From contig NW_025963589.1 of the NCBI RefSeq assembly GCF_910591885.1, positions 421,253-485,252 of the forward strand: a DNA stretch of 64,000 nucleotides, in the 5' to 3' direction. Under the pieces are notes generated by a model that saw nothing but the letters and a program-made list of their open reading frames with translations, did no database searches and had not been told where the DNA came from. A program made the position numbers and the translations under genes. This document shows positions 1-12,840 of the stretch, piece by piece (the stretch's first letter is position 1; every line of letters begins with the position of its first letter). The stretch comes from Bombus terrestris (taxonomy: Eukaryota; Arthropoda; Insecta; Hymenoptera; Apidae).

Positions 1-100
1 TCCAACGTTGTCCAACGTTGTCCAACGATGTCCAACGGTGTCCCACGATGTCCAACGATGTCCAACGATGTCCAACGGTGTCCAACGGTGTCCAACGTTG
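1..100. repeat. expanded decamer minisatellite tract at left edge (at least 10 copies)
   Basis: Ten consecutive decamers of the form TCCAACGNTG, ending TTG, TTG, ATG, GTG, ATG (this one TCCCACGATG), ATG, ATG, GTG, GTG, TTG. Every other unit has only four (U32 three). The TCCAACGGTG version is seen as an intact decamer only here. Positions 61-100 are the equivalent of the normal four-decamer block of U1; positions 1-60 are six additional copies, and the tract may continue beyond the window. It could be the array boundary or an internal unit with an expanded block. Confidence 0.95.
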
Positions 101-1336
101 AAGTCCAGTCCAGATCATCCAAAATGCTTTTAGCGGCATTTGGAGATCCAAACCGGACTGCTGCGTAGTTCTTAGCTTGGTATCGTTTTCCAAAGATTAA
201 TCAACTGAGTAATTTTTTGGAAAACGATGCCAATTACCAGGTCTCACTACGTGGAGGTGACTGCGCAAGAGACCGCCCATGGGTTATTTAACTTTATACA
301 TCCATCTCGACATTCAACCCATTGGCAGAATGTCGAGTTACGACTCTACTTGACCATGGGCCTGCGTAAAGAAACAGTTGTTTCGTACCCTAACTGCGAA
401 ACACATATTTCCAACGCAGCGCTTACATGAATCTTTACAAACGTGGAGCAAAGCATACATAACGCCACAGCTATCTCCCACACACCGATTACATAGATCA
501 GTACAAATATTGTACAATAATTGGTACCCCTACTGGCAGCATTCGGTATCAAAGACACATTTATCTAACTTGGAACGAATGAAAGAAAATGAAGCTAACG
601 AACGAGCTAACGACCTTATGCGACGTACCCCGGTGCACCGGATAACCCGAAGGATTAGCGGAAAGCCCAAGTATTGACCATAACTCGATTCCTGCTTCGC
701 CGTTCGAAACTTATACGAGTCGCGGTCGATGGCGCCGACCGATGATGCCAGTGATCCGCTGGTGATCCAGCCGTGGATCCAGCACATAGGCCGGCAACAT
801 AACACACTCCAACTGAACATGTGGAACCCGGGGAGGGGCCGCTGAACAGAATTACGAAGGCAGAAGCCTCAACTGAACAGTGGGGCCCACCCCCGCGGGC
901 CCGAACAGAATTACGGAGGACGTGAAATTACAGGTCCCTGCCCGAGTACCGAAGTACCAATCGGACAGGAGTGCAGATCCACGACTGAATCCCCAACAGA
1001 TTCGCAAGCATCAGCGGCGCGACGACAACTCCCGCGATTCGGTGCGAACGTCGAGCAGTCGTCGAGCAGTCACCAAGACTGAGGTGTGCTTGGGCCGCCT
1101 TACGAATCCAAAGAGTTTTCCAGTGCACGTTGACCCGCACGTACCCGGCATACGCGCGAGCGAGTACGCCACGCGACAGTTTGAAAGAACTGAGTGATCG
1201 CGAACCGACAAATCGCGGGTACAATTTTTCGTTCCAAGATGGATAAGTATCGTTGTACAGAATGAGCTCACAATGCACTTAACATATGTATCTATCTTAC
1301 GATTAATTAAGTCTAAAACGCACGCATTCTACGGTG
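61..1336. repeat. satellite monomer U1 (1276 bp)
   Basis: Leftmost complete unit. It lacks one C in the ACCCGCCC stretch after the GAGACC arm, making it 1276 bp. It carries C at offset 101, T at 121, the ACTGAGTAAT loop form and GAAACAGTTG, a combination otherwise seen in U35 and U37 about 43-46 kb away (U33 is a close variant). It also carries AACATAACAC and a broken CCCGGG (CCCGGC). Confidence 0.95.
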
Positions 1337-2613
1337 TCCAACGATGTCCAACGATGTCCAACGTTGTCCAACGTTGAAGTCCAGTCCAGATCATCCAAAA
1401 TGCTTTTAGCGGCATTTGGAGATCCAAACCGGACTGGTGCGTAGTTCTTAGCTTGGCATCGTTTTCCAAAGATTAATCAACGGATTAATTTTTTGGAAAA
1501 CGATGCCAATTACCAGGTCTCACTACGTGGAGGTGACTGCGCAAGAGACCCGCCCATGGGTTATTTAACTTTATACATCCATCTCGACATTCAACCCATT
1601 GGCAGAATATCGAGTTACGACTCTACTTGACCATGGGCCTGCGTAAAGAAATAGTTGTTTCGTACCCTAACTGCGAAACACATATTTCCAACGCAGCGCT
1701 TACATGAATCTTTACAAACGTGGAGCAAAGCATACATAACGCCACAGCTATCTCCCACACACCGATTACATAGATCAGTACAAATATTGTACAATAATTG
1801 GTACCCCTACTGGCAGCATTCGGTATCAAAGACACATTTATCTAACTTGGAACGAATGAAAGAAAATGAAGCTAACGAACGAACTAACGACCTTATGCGA
1901 CGTACCCCGGTGCACCGGATAACCCGAAGGATTAGCGGAAAGCCCAAGTATTGACCATAACTCGATTCCTGCTTCGCCGTTCGAAACTTATACGAGTCGC
2001 GGTCGATGGCGCGGACCTATGATGCCAGTGATCCGCTGGTGATCCAGCCGTGGATCCAGCACATAGGCCGGCAACTTAACACACTCCAACTGAACATGTG
2101 GAACCCGGGGAGGGGCCGCTGAACAGAATTACGAAGGCAGAAGCCTCAACTGAACAGTGGGGCCCACCCCCGCGGGCCCGAACAGAATTACGGAGGACGT
2201 GAAATTACAGGTCCCTGCCCGAGTACCGAAGTACCAATCGGACAGGAGTGCAGATCCACGACTGAATCCCCAACAGATTCGCAAGCATCAGCGGCGCGAC
2301 GACAACTCCCGCGATTCGGTGCGAACGTCGAGCAGTCGTCGAGCAGTCACCAAGACTGAGGTGTGCTTGGGCCGCCTTACGAATCCAAAGAGTTTTCCAG
2401 TGCACGTTGACCCGCACGTACCCGGGATACGCGCGAGCGAGTACGCCACGCGACAGTTTGAAAGAACTGAGTGATCGCGAACCGACAAATCGCGGGTACA
2501 ATTTTTCGTTCCAAGATGGATAAGTATCGTTGTACAGAATGAGCTCACAATGCACTTAACATATGTATCTATCTTACGATTAATTAAGTCTAAAACGCAC
2601 GCATTCTACGGTG
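1337..2613. repeat. satellite monomer U2 (1277 bp)
   Basis: GAATATCGAG replaces GAATGTCGAG, breaking one pair of stem-loop 4. GGCGCGGACCTATG replaces GGCGCCGACCGATG, damaging the inverted repeat at offsets 664-682. The unit end reads AAGTCTAAAAC, as in U1. Confidence 0.95.
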
Positions 2614-3890
2614 TCCAACGATGTCCAACGATGTCCAACGTTGTCCAACGTTGAAGTCCAGTCCAGATCATCCAAAATGCTTTTAGCGGCATTTGGAGAT
2701 CCAAACCGGACTGCTGCGTAGTTCTTAGCTTGGCATCGTTTTCCAAAGATTAATCAACGGATTAATTTTTTGGAAAACGATGCCAATTACCAGGTCTCAC
2801 TACGTGGAGGTGACTGCGCAAGAGACCCGCCCATGGGTTATTTAACTTTATACATCCATCTCGACATTCAACCCATTGGCAGAATATCGAGTTACGACTC
2901 TACTTGACCATGGGCCTGCGTAAAGAAATAGTTGTTTCGTACCCTAACTGCGAAACACATATTTCCAACGCAGCGCTTACATGAATCTTTACAAACGTGG
3001 AGCAAAGCATACATAACGCCACAGCTATCTCCCACACACCGATTACATAGATCAGTACAAATATTGTACAATAATTGGTACCCCTACTGGCAGCATTCGG
3101 TATCAAAGACACATTTATCTAACTTGGAACGAATGAAAGAAAATGAAGCTAACGAACGAACTAACGACCTTATGCGACGTACCCCGGTGCACCGGATAAC
3201 CCGAAGGATTAGCGGAAAGCCCAAGTATTGACCATAACTCGATTCCTGCTTCGCCGTTCGAAACTTATACGAGTCGCGGTCGATGGCGCCGACCGATGAT
3301 GCCAGTGATCCGCTGGTGATCCAGCCGTGGATCCAGCACATAGGCCGGCAACTTAACACACTCCAACTGAACATGTGGAACCCGGGGAGGGGCCGCTGAA
3401 CAGAATTACGAAGGCAGAAGCCTCAACTGAACAGTGGGGCCCACCCCCGCGGGCCCGAACAGAATTACGGAGGACGTGAAATTACAGGTCCCTGCCCGAG
3501 TACCGAAGTACCATTCGGACAGGAGTGCAGATCCACGACTGAATCCCCAACAGATTCGCAAGCATCAGCGGCGCGACGACAACTCCCGCGATTCGGTGCG
3601 AACGTCGAGCAGTCGTCGAGCAGTCACCAAGACTGAGGTGTGCTTGGGCCGCCTTACGAATCCAAAGAGTTTTCCAGTGCACGTTGACCCGCACGTACCC
3701 GGGATACGCGCGAGCGAGTACGCCACGCGACAGTTTGAAAGAACTGAGTGATCGCGAACCGACAAATCGCGGGTACAATTTTTCGTTCCAAGATGGATAA
3801 GTATCGTTGTACAGAATGAGCTCACAATGCACTTAACATATGTATCTATCTTACGATTAATTAAGCCTAAAACGCACGCATTCTACGGTG
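2614..3890. repeat. satellite monomer U3 (1277 bp)
   Basis: Shares GAATATCGAG and AACGACCTTA with U2. It has C at offset 101 and ACCATTCGGA in the CGAA stem-loop, a variant otherwise seen only in U32. Confidence 0.95.
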
Positions 3891-5167
3891 TCCAACGATG
3901 TCCAACGATGTCCAACGTTGTCCAACGTTGAAGTCCAGTCCAGATCATCCAAAATGCTTTTAGCGGCATTTGGAGATCCAAACCGGACTGGTGCGTAGTT
4001 CTTAGCTTGGCATCGTTTTCCAAAGATTATTCAACGGATTAATTTTTTGGAAAACGATGCCAATTACCAGGTCTCACTACGTGGAGGTGACTGCGCAAGA
4101 GACCCGCCCATGGGTTATTTAACTTTATACATCCATCTCGACATTCAACCCATTGGCAGAATGTCGAGTTACGACTCTACTTGACCATGGGCCTGCGTAA
4201 AGAAATAGTTGTTTCGTACCCTAACTGCGAAACACATATTTCCAACGCAGCGCTTACATGAATCTTTACAAACGTGGAGCAAAGCATACATAACGCCACA
4301 GCTATCTCCCACACACCGATTACATAGATCAGTACAAATATTGTACAATAATTGGTACCCCTACTGGCAGCATTCGGTATCAAAGACACATTTATCTAAC
4401 TTGGAACGAATGAAAGAAAATGAAGCTAACGAACGAACTAACGAACTTACGCGACGTACCCCGGTTCACCGGATAACCCGAAGGATTAGCGGAAAGCCCA
4501 AGTATTGACCATAACTCGATTCCTGCTTCGCCGTTCGAAACTTATACGAATCGCGGTCGATGGCGCCGACCGATGATGCCAGTGATCCGCTGGTGATCCA
4601 GCCGTGGATCCAGCACATAGGCCGGCAACTTAACACACTCCAACTGAACATGTGGAACCCGGGGAGGGGCCGCTGAACAGAATTACGAAGGCAGAAGCCT
4701 CAACTGAACAGTGGGGCCCACCCCCGCGGGCCCGAACAGAATTACGGAGGACGTGAAATTACAGGTCCCTGCCCGAGTACCGAAGTACCAATCGGACAGG
4801 AGTGCAGATCCACGACTGAATCCCCAACAGATTCGCAAGCATCAGCGGCGCGACGACAACTCCCGCGATTCGGTGCGAACGTCGAGCAGTCGTCGAGCAG
4901 TCACCAAGACTGAGGTGTGCTTGGGCCGCCTTACGAATCCAAATAGTTTTCCAGTGCACGTTGACCCGCACGTACCCGGGATACGCGCGAGCGAGTACGC
5001 CACGCGACAGTTTGAAAGAACTGACTGATCGCGAACCGACAAATCGCGGGTACAATTTTTCGTTCCAAGATGGATAAGTATCGTTGTACAGAATGAGCTC
5101 ACAATGCACTTAACATATGTATCTATCTTACGATTAATTAAGCTTAAAACGCACGCATTCTGCGGTG
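3891..5167. repeat. satellite monomer U4 (1277 bp)
   Basis: CCGGTTCACC breaks the 12-bp palindrome at offset 571. Other variants are GATTATTCAACGG in the loop region of stem-loop 2, TCCAAATAG, ACTGACTGATC, AAGCTTAAAAC and TTCTGCGGTG at the end. Confidence 0.95.
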
Positions 5168-6444
5168 TCCAACGATGTCCAACGATGTCCAACGTTGTCC
5201 AACGTTGAAGTCCAGTCCAGATCATCCAAAATGCTTTTAGCGGCATTTGGAGATCCAAACCGGACTGGTGCGTAGTTCTTAGCTTGGCATCGTTTTCCAA
5301 AGATTAATCAACGGATTAATTTTTTGGAAAACGATGCCAATTACCAGGTCTCACTACGTGGAGGTGACTGCGCAAGTGACCCGCCCATGGGTTATTTAAC
5401 TTTATACATCCATCTCGACATTCAACCCATTGGCAGAATGTCCAGTTACGACTCTACTTGACCATGGGCCTGCGTAAAGAAATAGTTGTTTCGTACCCTA
5501 ACTGCGAAACACATATTTCCAACGCAGCGCTTACATGAATCTTTACAAACGTGGAGCAAAGCATACATAACGCCACAGCTATCTCCCACACACCGATTAC
5601 ATAGATCAGTACAAATATTGTACAATAATTGGTACCCCTACTGGCAGCATTCGGTATTAAAGACACATTTATCTAACTTGGAACGAATGAAAGAAAATGA
5701 AGCTAACGAACGAACCAACGAACTTATGCAACGTACCCCGGTGCACCGGATAACCCGAAGGATTAGCGGAAAGCCCAAGTATTGACCATAACTCGATTCC
5801 TGCTTCGCCGTTCGAAACTTATACGAATCGCGGTCGATGGCGCCGACCGATGATGCCAGTGATCCGCTGGTGATCCAGCCGTGGATCCAGCACATAGGCC
5901 GGCAACTTAACACACTCCAACTGAACATGTGGAACCCGGGGAGGGGCCGCTGAACAGAATTACGAAGGCAGAAGCCTCAACTGAACAGTGGGGCCCACCC
6001 CCGCGGGCCCGAACAGAATTACGGAGGACGTGAAATTACAGGTCCCTGCCCGAGTACCGAAGTACCAATCGGACAGGAGTGCAGATCCACGACTGAATCC
6101 CCAACAGATTCGCAAGCATCAGCGGCGCGACGACAACTCCTGCGATTCGGTGCGAACGTCGAGCAGTCGTCGAGCAGTCACCAAGACTGAGGTGTGCTTG
6201 GGCCGCCTTACGAATCCAAAGAGTTTTCCAGTGCACGTTGACCCGCACGTACCCGGGATACGCGCGAGCGAGTACGCCACGCGACAGTTTGAAAGAACTG
6301 AGTGATCGCGAACCGACAAATCGCGGGTACAATTTTTCGTTCCAAGATGGATAAGTATCGTTGTACAGAATGAGCTCACAATGCACTTAACATATGTATC
6401 TATCTTACGATTAATTAAGCCTAAAACGCACGCATTCTACGGTG
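5168..6444. repeat. satellite monomer U5 (1277 bp)
   Basis: Variants are CAAGTGACCC (breaks stem 3), AATGTCCAG (breaks stem 4), GGTATTAAAG, GAACCAACG, ATGCAACG and CCTGCGATTCGG. TACGAATCGC is shared with U4 and U6. Confidence 0.95.
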
Positions 6445-7721
6445 TCCAACGATGTCCAACGATGTCCAACGTTGTCCAACGTTGAAGTCCAGTCCAGATC
6501 ATCCAAAATGCTTTTAGCGGCATTTGGAGATCCAAACCGGACTGGTGCGTAGTTCTTAGCTTGGCATCGTTTTCCAAAGATTAATCAACGGATTAATTCT
6601 TTGGAAAACGATGCCAATTACCAGGTCTCACTACGTGGAGGTGACTGCGCAAGAGAACCGCCCATGGGTTATTTAACTTTATACATCCATCTCGACATTC
6701 AACCCATTGGCAGAATGTCGAGTTACGACTCTACTTGACCATGGGCCTGCGTAAAGAAATAGTTGTTTCGTACCCTAACTGCGAAACACATATTTCCAAC
6801 GCAGCGCTTACATGAATCTTTACAAACGTGGAGCAAAGCATACATAACGCCACAGCTATCTCCCACACACCGATTACATAGATCAGTACAAATATTGTAG
6901 AATAATTGGTACCCCTACTGGCTGCATTCGGTATCAAAGACACATTTATCTAACTTGGAACGAATGAAAGAAAATGAAGCTAACGAACGAACTAACGAAC
7001 TTATGCGACGTAACCCGGTGCACCGGATAACCCGAAGGATTAGCGGAAAGCCCAAGTATTGACCATAACTCGATTCCTGCTTCGCCGTTCGAAACTAATA
7101 CGAATCGCGGTCGATGGCGCCGACCGATGATGCCAGTGATCCGCTGGTGATCCAGCCGTGGATCCAGCACATAGGCCGGCAACTTAACACACTCCAACTG
7201 AACATGTGGAACCCGGGGAGGGGCCGCTGAACAGAATTACGAAGGCAGAAGCCTCAACTGAACAGTGGGGCCCACCCCCGCGGGCCCGAACAGAATTACG
7301 GAGGACGTGAAATTACAGGTCCCTGCCCGAGTACCGAAGTACCAATCGGACAGGAGTGCAGATCCACGACTGAATCCCCAACAGATTCGCAAGCATCAGC
7401 GGCGCTACGACAACTCCCGCGATTCGGTGCGAACGTCGAGCAGTCGTCGAGCAGTCACCAAGACTGAGGTGTGCTTGGGCCGCCTTACGAATCCAAAGAG
7501 TTTTCCAGTGCACGTTGACCCGCACGTACCCGGGATACGCGCGAGCGAGTACGCCACGCGACAGTTTGAAAGAACTGAGTGATCGCGTACCGACAAATCG
7601 CGGGTACAATTTTTCGTTCCAAGATGGATAAGTATCGTTGTACAGAATGAGCTCACAATGCACTTAACATATGTATCTATCTTACGATTAATTAAGCCTA
7701 AAACGCACGCATTCTACGGTG
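6445..7721. repeat. satellite monomer U6 (1277 bp)
   Basis: The T-run of stem-loop 2 is interrupted (AATTCTTTGG). Other variants are GAGAACCGCC, TTGTAGAATA, GGCTGCATT, CGTAACCCGG and GCGCTACGAC. GCGTACCGAC is shared with U40 and U42, more than 40 kb away. Confidence 0.95.
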
Positions 7722-8998
7722 TCCAACGATGTCCAACGATGTCCAACGTTGTCCAACGTTGAAGTCCAGTCCAGATCATCCAAAATGCTTTTAGCGGCAT
7801 TTGGAGATCCAAACCGGACTGGTGCGTAGTTCTTAGCATGGCATCGTTTTCCAAAGATTAATCAACGGATTAATTTTTTGGAAAACGATGCCAATTACCA
7901 GGTCTCACTACGTGGAGGTGACTGCGCAAGAGACCCGCCCATGGGTTATTTAACTTTATACATCCATCTCGACATTCAACCCATTGGCAGAATATCGAGT
8001 TACGACTCTACTTGACCATGGGCCTGCTTAAAGAAATAGTTGTTTCGTACCCTAACTGCGAAACACATATTTCCAACGCAGCGCTTACATGAATCTTTGC
8101 AAACGTGGAGCAAAGCATACATAACGCCACAGCTATCTCCCACACACCGATTACATAGATCAGTACAAATATTGTACAATAATTGGTACCCCTACTGGCA
8201 GCATTCGGTATCAAAGACACATTTATCTAACTTGGAACGAATGAAAGAAAATGAAGCTAACGAACGAACTAACGAACTTATGCGACGTACCCCGGTGCAC
8301 CGGATAAACCGAAGGATTAGCGGAAAGCCCAAGTATTGACCATAACTCGATTCCTGCTTCGCCGTTCGAAACTTATACGAGTCGCGGTCGATGGCGCCGA
8401 CCGATGATGCCAGTGATCCGCTGGTGATCCAGCCGTGGATCCAGCACATAGGCCGGCAACTTAACACACTCCAACTGAACATGTGGAACCCGGGGAGGGG
8501 CCGCTGAACAGAATTACGAAGGCAGAAGCCTCAACTGAACAGTGGGGCCCACCCCCGCGGGCCCGAACAGAATTACGGAGGACGTGAAATTACAGGTCCC
8601 TGCCCGAGTACCGAAGTACCAATCGGACAGGAGTGCAGATCCACGACTGAATCCCCAACAGATTCGCAAGCATCAGCGGCGCGACGACAACTCCCGCGAT
8701 TCGGTGCGAACGTCGAGCAGTCGTCGAGCAGTCACCAAGACTGAGGTGTGCTTGGGCCGCCTTACGAATCCAAAAATTTTTGCAGTGCACGTTGACCCGC
8801 ACGTACCCGGGATACGCGCGAGCGAGTACGCCACGCGACAGTTTGAAAGAACTGAGTGATCGCGAACCGACAAATCGCGGGTACAATTTTTCGTTCCAAG
8901 ATGGATAAGTATCGATGTACAGAATGAGCTCACTATGCACTTAACATATGTATCTATCTTACGATTAATTAAGCCTAAAACGCACGCATTCTACGGTG
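7722..8998. repeat. satellite monomer U7 (1277 bp)
   Basis: CCTGCTTAAAG and CTTTGCAAACG are shared only with U10, three units to the right. Private variants include AGCATGGCATC, ATAAACCGAAG, a cluster at CCAAAAATTTTTGCAGTG, ATCGATGTAC and CACTATGCAC. Confidence 0.95.
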
Positions 8999-10275
8999 TC
9001 CAACGATGTCCAACGATGTCCAACGTTGTCCAACGTTGAAGTCCAGTCCAGATCATCCAAAATGCTTTTAGCGGCATTTGGAGATCCAAACCGGACTGCT
9101 GCGTAGTTCTTAGCTTGGTATCGTTTTCCAAAGATTAATCAACTGATTAATTTTTTGGAAAACGATGCCAATTACCGGGTCTCACTACGTGGAGGTGACT
9201 GCGCAAGAGACCCGCCCATGGGTTATTTAACTTTATACATCCATCTCGACATTCAACCCATTGGCAGAATGTCGAGTTACGACTCTACTTGACCATGGGC
9301 CTGCGTAAAGAAATAGTTGTTTCGTACCCTAACTGCGAAACACATATTTCCAACGCAGCGCTTACATGAATCTTTACAAACGTGGAGCAAAGCATACATA
9401 ACGCCACAGCTATCTCCCACGCACCGATTACATAGATCAGTACAAATATTGTACAATAATTGGTACCCCTACTGGCAGCATTCGGTATCAAAGACACATT
9501 TATCTAACTTGGAACGAATGAAAGAAAATGAAGCTAACGAACGAACTAACGAACTTATGCGACGTACCCCGGTGCACCGGATAACCCGAAGGATTAGCGG
9601 AAAGCCCAAGTATTGACCATAACTCGATTCCTGCTTCGCCGTTCGAAACTTATGCGAGTCGCGGTCGATGGCGCCGTCCGATGATGCCAGTGATCCGCTG
9701 GTGATCCAGCCGTGGATCCAGCACATAGGCCGGCAACTTAACACACTCCAACTGAACATGTGGAACCCGGGGAGGGGCCGCTGAACAGAATTACGAAGGC
9801 AGAAGCCTCAACTGAACAGTGGGGCCCACCCCCGCGGGCCCGAACAGAATTACGGAGGACGTGAAATTACAGGTCCCTGCCCGAGTACCGAAGTACCAAT
9901 CGGACAGGAGTGCAGATCCACGACTGAATCCCCAACAGATTCGCAAGCATCAGCGGCGCGACGACATCTCCCGCGATTCGGTGCGAACGTCGAGCAGTCG
10001 TCGAGCAGTCACCAAGACTGAGGTGTGCTTGGGCCGCCTTACGAATCCAAAGAGTTTTCCAGTGCACGTTGACCCGCACGTACCCGGGATACGCGCGAGC
10101 GAGTACGCCACGCGACAGTTTGAAAGAACTGAGTGATCGCGAACCGACAAATCGCGGGTACAATTTTTCGTTCCAAGATGGATAAGTATCGTTGTACAGA
10201 ATGAGCTCACAATGCACTTAACATATGTATCTATCTTACGATTAATTAAGCCTAAAACGCACGCATTCTACGGTG
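8999..10275. repeat. satellite monomer U8 (1277 bp)
   Basis: C at offset 101, T at 121 and the AACTGATTAAT loop form. Private ACCGGGTCTC, CCACGCACC and CGCCGTCCG. GACATCTCCC is shared with U39, about 40 kb away. Confidence 0.95.
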
Positions 10276-11563
10276 TCCAACGATGTCCAACGATGTCCAA
10301 CGTTGTCCAACGTTGAAGTCCAGTCCAGATCATCCAAAATGCTTTTGGCGGCATTTGGAGATCCAAACCGGACTGCTGCGTAGTTCTTAGCTTGGTATCG
10401 TTTTCCAAAGATTAATCAACTGATTAATTTTTTGGAAAACGATGCCAATTACCAGGTCTCACTACGTGGAGGTGACTGCGCAATAGACCCGCCCATGGCT
10501 TCTTTATCTTTGTACATCCATCTCGACATTCAACCCATTGGCAGAATGTCGAGTTACGACTCTACTTGACCATGGGCCTGCGTAAAGAAATAGTTGTTTC
10601 GTACCCTAACTGCGAAACACATATTTCCAACGCAGCGCTTACATGAATCTTTACAAACGTGGAGCAAAGCATACATAACGCCACAGCTATCTCCCACACA
10701 CCGATTACATAGATCAGTACAAATATTGTACAATAATTGGTACCCCTACTGGCAGCATTCGGTATCAAAGACACATTTATCTAACTTGGAACGAATGAAA
10801 GAAAATGAAGCTAACGAACGAACTAACGAACTTATGCGACGTACCCCGGTGCACAGGATAACCCGAAGGATTAGCGGAAAGCCCAAGTATTGACCATAAC
10901 TCGATTCCTGCTTCGCCGTTCGAAACTTATACGAGTCGCGGTCGATGGCGCCGACCGATGATGCCAGTGATCCGCTGGTGATCCAGCCGTGGATCCAGCA
11001 CATAGGCCGGCAACTTAACACACTCCAACTGAACATGTGGAACCCGGGGAGGGGCCGCTGAACAGAATTACGAAGGCAGAAGCCTCAACTGAACAGTGGG
11101 GCCCACCCCAGCGGGCCCGAACAGAATTACGGAGGACGTGAAATTACAGGTCCCTGCCCGAGTACCGAAGTACCAATCGGACAGGAGTGCAGATCCACTA
11201 CTGAATCCCCAACAGAATCGCAAGCATCAGCGGCGCGACGACAACTCCCGCGATTCGGTGCGAACGTCGAGCAGTCGTCGAGCAGTCGTCGAGCAGTCAC
11301 CAAGTCTGAGGTGTGCTTGGGCCGCCTTACGAATCCAAAGAGTTTTCCAGTGCACGTTGACCCGCACGTACCCGGGACACGCGCGAGCGAGTACGCCACG
11401 CGACAGTTTGAAAGAACTGAGTGATCGCGAACCGACAAATCGCGGGTACAATTTTTCGTTCCAAGATGGATAAGTATCGTTGTACAGAATGAGCTCACAA
11501 TGCACTTAACATATGTATCTATCTGACGATTAACTAAGCCTAAAACGCACGCATTCTACGGTG
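10276..11563. repeat. satellite monomer U9, length variant (1288 bp)
   Basis: Eleven bases longer than the norm because the 11-mer GTCGAGCAGTC is present three times (11266-11298) instead of twice. It also has TTTTGGCGG, CAATAGACCC, CATGGCTTCTTTATCTTTG, GCACAGGAT, CCCCAGCGGG, CCACTACTG, CAAGTCTGAG and GGGACACGCG. The CAATAGACCC, CTTTG and AAGTCTGAG variants reappear in U14. Confidence 0.96.
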
Positions 11564-12840
11564 TCCAACGATGTCCAACGATGTCCAACGTTGTCCAACG
11601 TTGAAGTCCAGTCCAGATCATCCAAAATGCTTTTAGCGGCATTTGGAGATCCAAACCGGACTGGTGCGTAGTTCTTAGCTTGGCATCGTTTTCCAAAGAT
11701 TAATCAACGGATTAATTTTTTGGAAAACGATGCCAATTACCAGGTCTCACTACGTGGAGGTGACTGCGCAAGAGACCCGCCCATGGGTTATTTAACTTTA
11801 TACATCCATCTCGACATTCAACCCATTGGCAGAATGTCGAGTTACGACTCTACTTGACCATGGGCCTGCTTAAAGAAATAGTTGTTTCGTACCCTAACTG
11901 CGAAACACATATTTCCAACGCAGCGCTTACATGAATCTTTGCAAACGTGGAGCAAAGCATACATAACGCCACAGCTATCTCCCACACACCGATTACATAG
12001 ATCAGTACAAATATTGTACAATAATTGGTACCCCTACTGGCAGCATTCGGTATCAAAGACACATTTATCTAACTTGGAACGAATGAAAGAAAATGAAGCT
12101 AACGAACGAACTAACGAACTTATGCGACGTACCCCGGTGCACCGGATAACCCGAAGGATTAGCGGAAAGCCCAAGTATTGACCATAACTCGATTCCTGCT
12201 TCGCCGTTCGAAACTTATACGAGTCGCGGTCGATGGCGCCGACCGATGATGCCAGTGATCCGCTGGTGATCCAGCCGTGGATCCAGCACATAGGCCGGCA
12301 ACTTAACACACCCCAACTGAACATGTGGAACCCGGGGAGGGGCCGCTGAACAGAATTACGAAGGCAGAAGCCTCAACTGAACAGTGGGGCCCACCCCCGC
12401 GGGCCCGAACAGAATTACGGAGGACGTGAAATTACAGGTCCCTGCCCGAGTACCGAAGTACCAATCGGACAGGAGTGCAGATCCACGACTGAATTCCCAA
12501 CAGATTCGCAAGCATCAGCGGCGCGACGACAACTCCCGCGATTCGGTGCGAACGTCGAGCAGTCGTCGAGCAGTCACCAAGACTGAGGTGTGCTTGGGCC
12601 GCCTTACGAATCCAAAGAGTTTTCCAGTGCACGTTGACCCGCACGTACCCGGGATACGCGCGAGCGAGTACGCCACGCGACAGTTTGAAAGAACTGAGTG
12701 ATCGCGAACCGACAAATCGCGGGTACAATTTTTCGTTCCAAGATGGATAAGTATCGTTGTACAGAATGAGCTCACAATGCACTTAACATATGTATCTATC
12801 TTACGATTAATTAAGCCTAAAACGCACGCATTCTACGGTG
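11564..12840. repeat. satellite monomer U10 (1277 bp)
   Basis: Shares CCTGCTTAAAG and CTTTGCAAACG with U7. It is the first unit with ACACCCCAAC (offset 749 C) and GAATTCCC (offset 932 T), which then mark most of the A/B block to its right. Confidence 0.95.

Noticed and set aside
1..100. CRISPR array or telomeric repeat at the decamer tract
   Set aside because: There are no spacers between the decamers, so it is not CRISPR, and TCCAACGNTG does not match known telomeric motifs.
591..720. Possible tRNA or Pol III gene: TAGCGGAAAG followed by GTTCGAAAC in each unit
   Set aside because: GTTCGAAAC resembles a B box only partly, the A-box-like part lacks the GG, and no cloverleaf with an acceptor stem can be drawn.
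880..1197. Repeated open frames of 70, 86, 96, 99, 105 and 116 codons in every unit, for example 105 codons at 880-1197 and its equivalents
   Set aside because: They recur because the DNA recurs, overlap each other on both strands, show no domain or codon pattern I recognise, and are broken or shifted in several copies (U9, U49) without other consequences. dN/dS over the 50 copies would be the decisive test.
4842..5300. 152-codon minus-strand frame across the U4/U5 junction, the longest in the window
   Set aside because: It is an extension of the recurring 86-codon frame through private changes at the end of U4, runs into the decamer block, and resembles no protein family I know.
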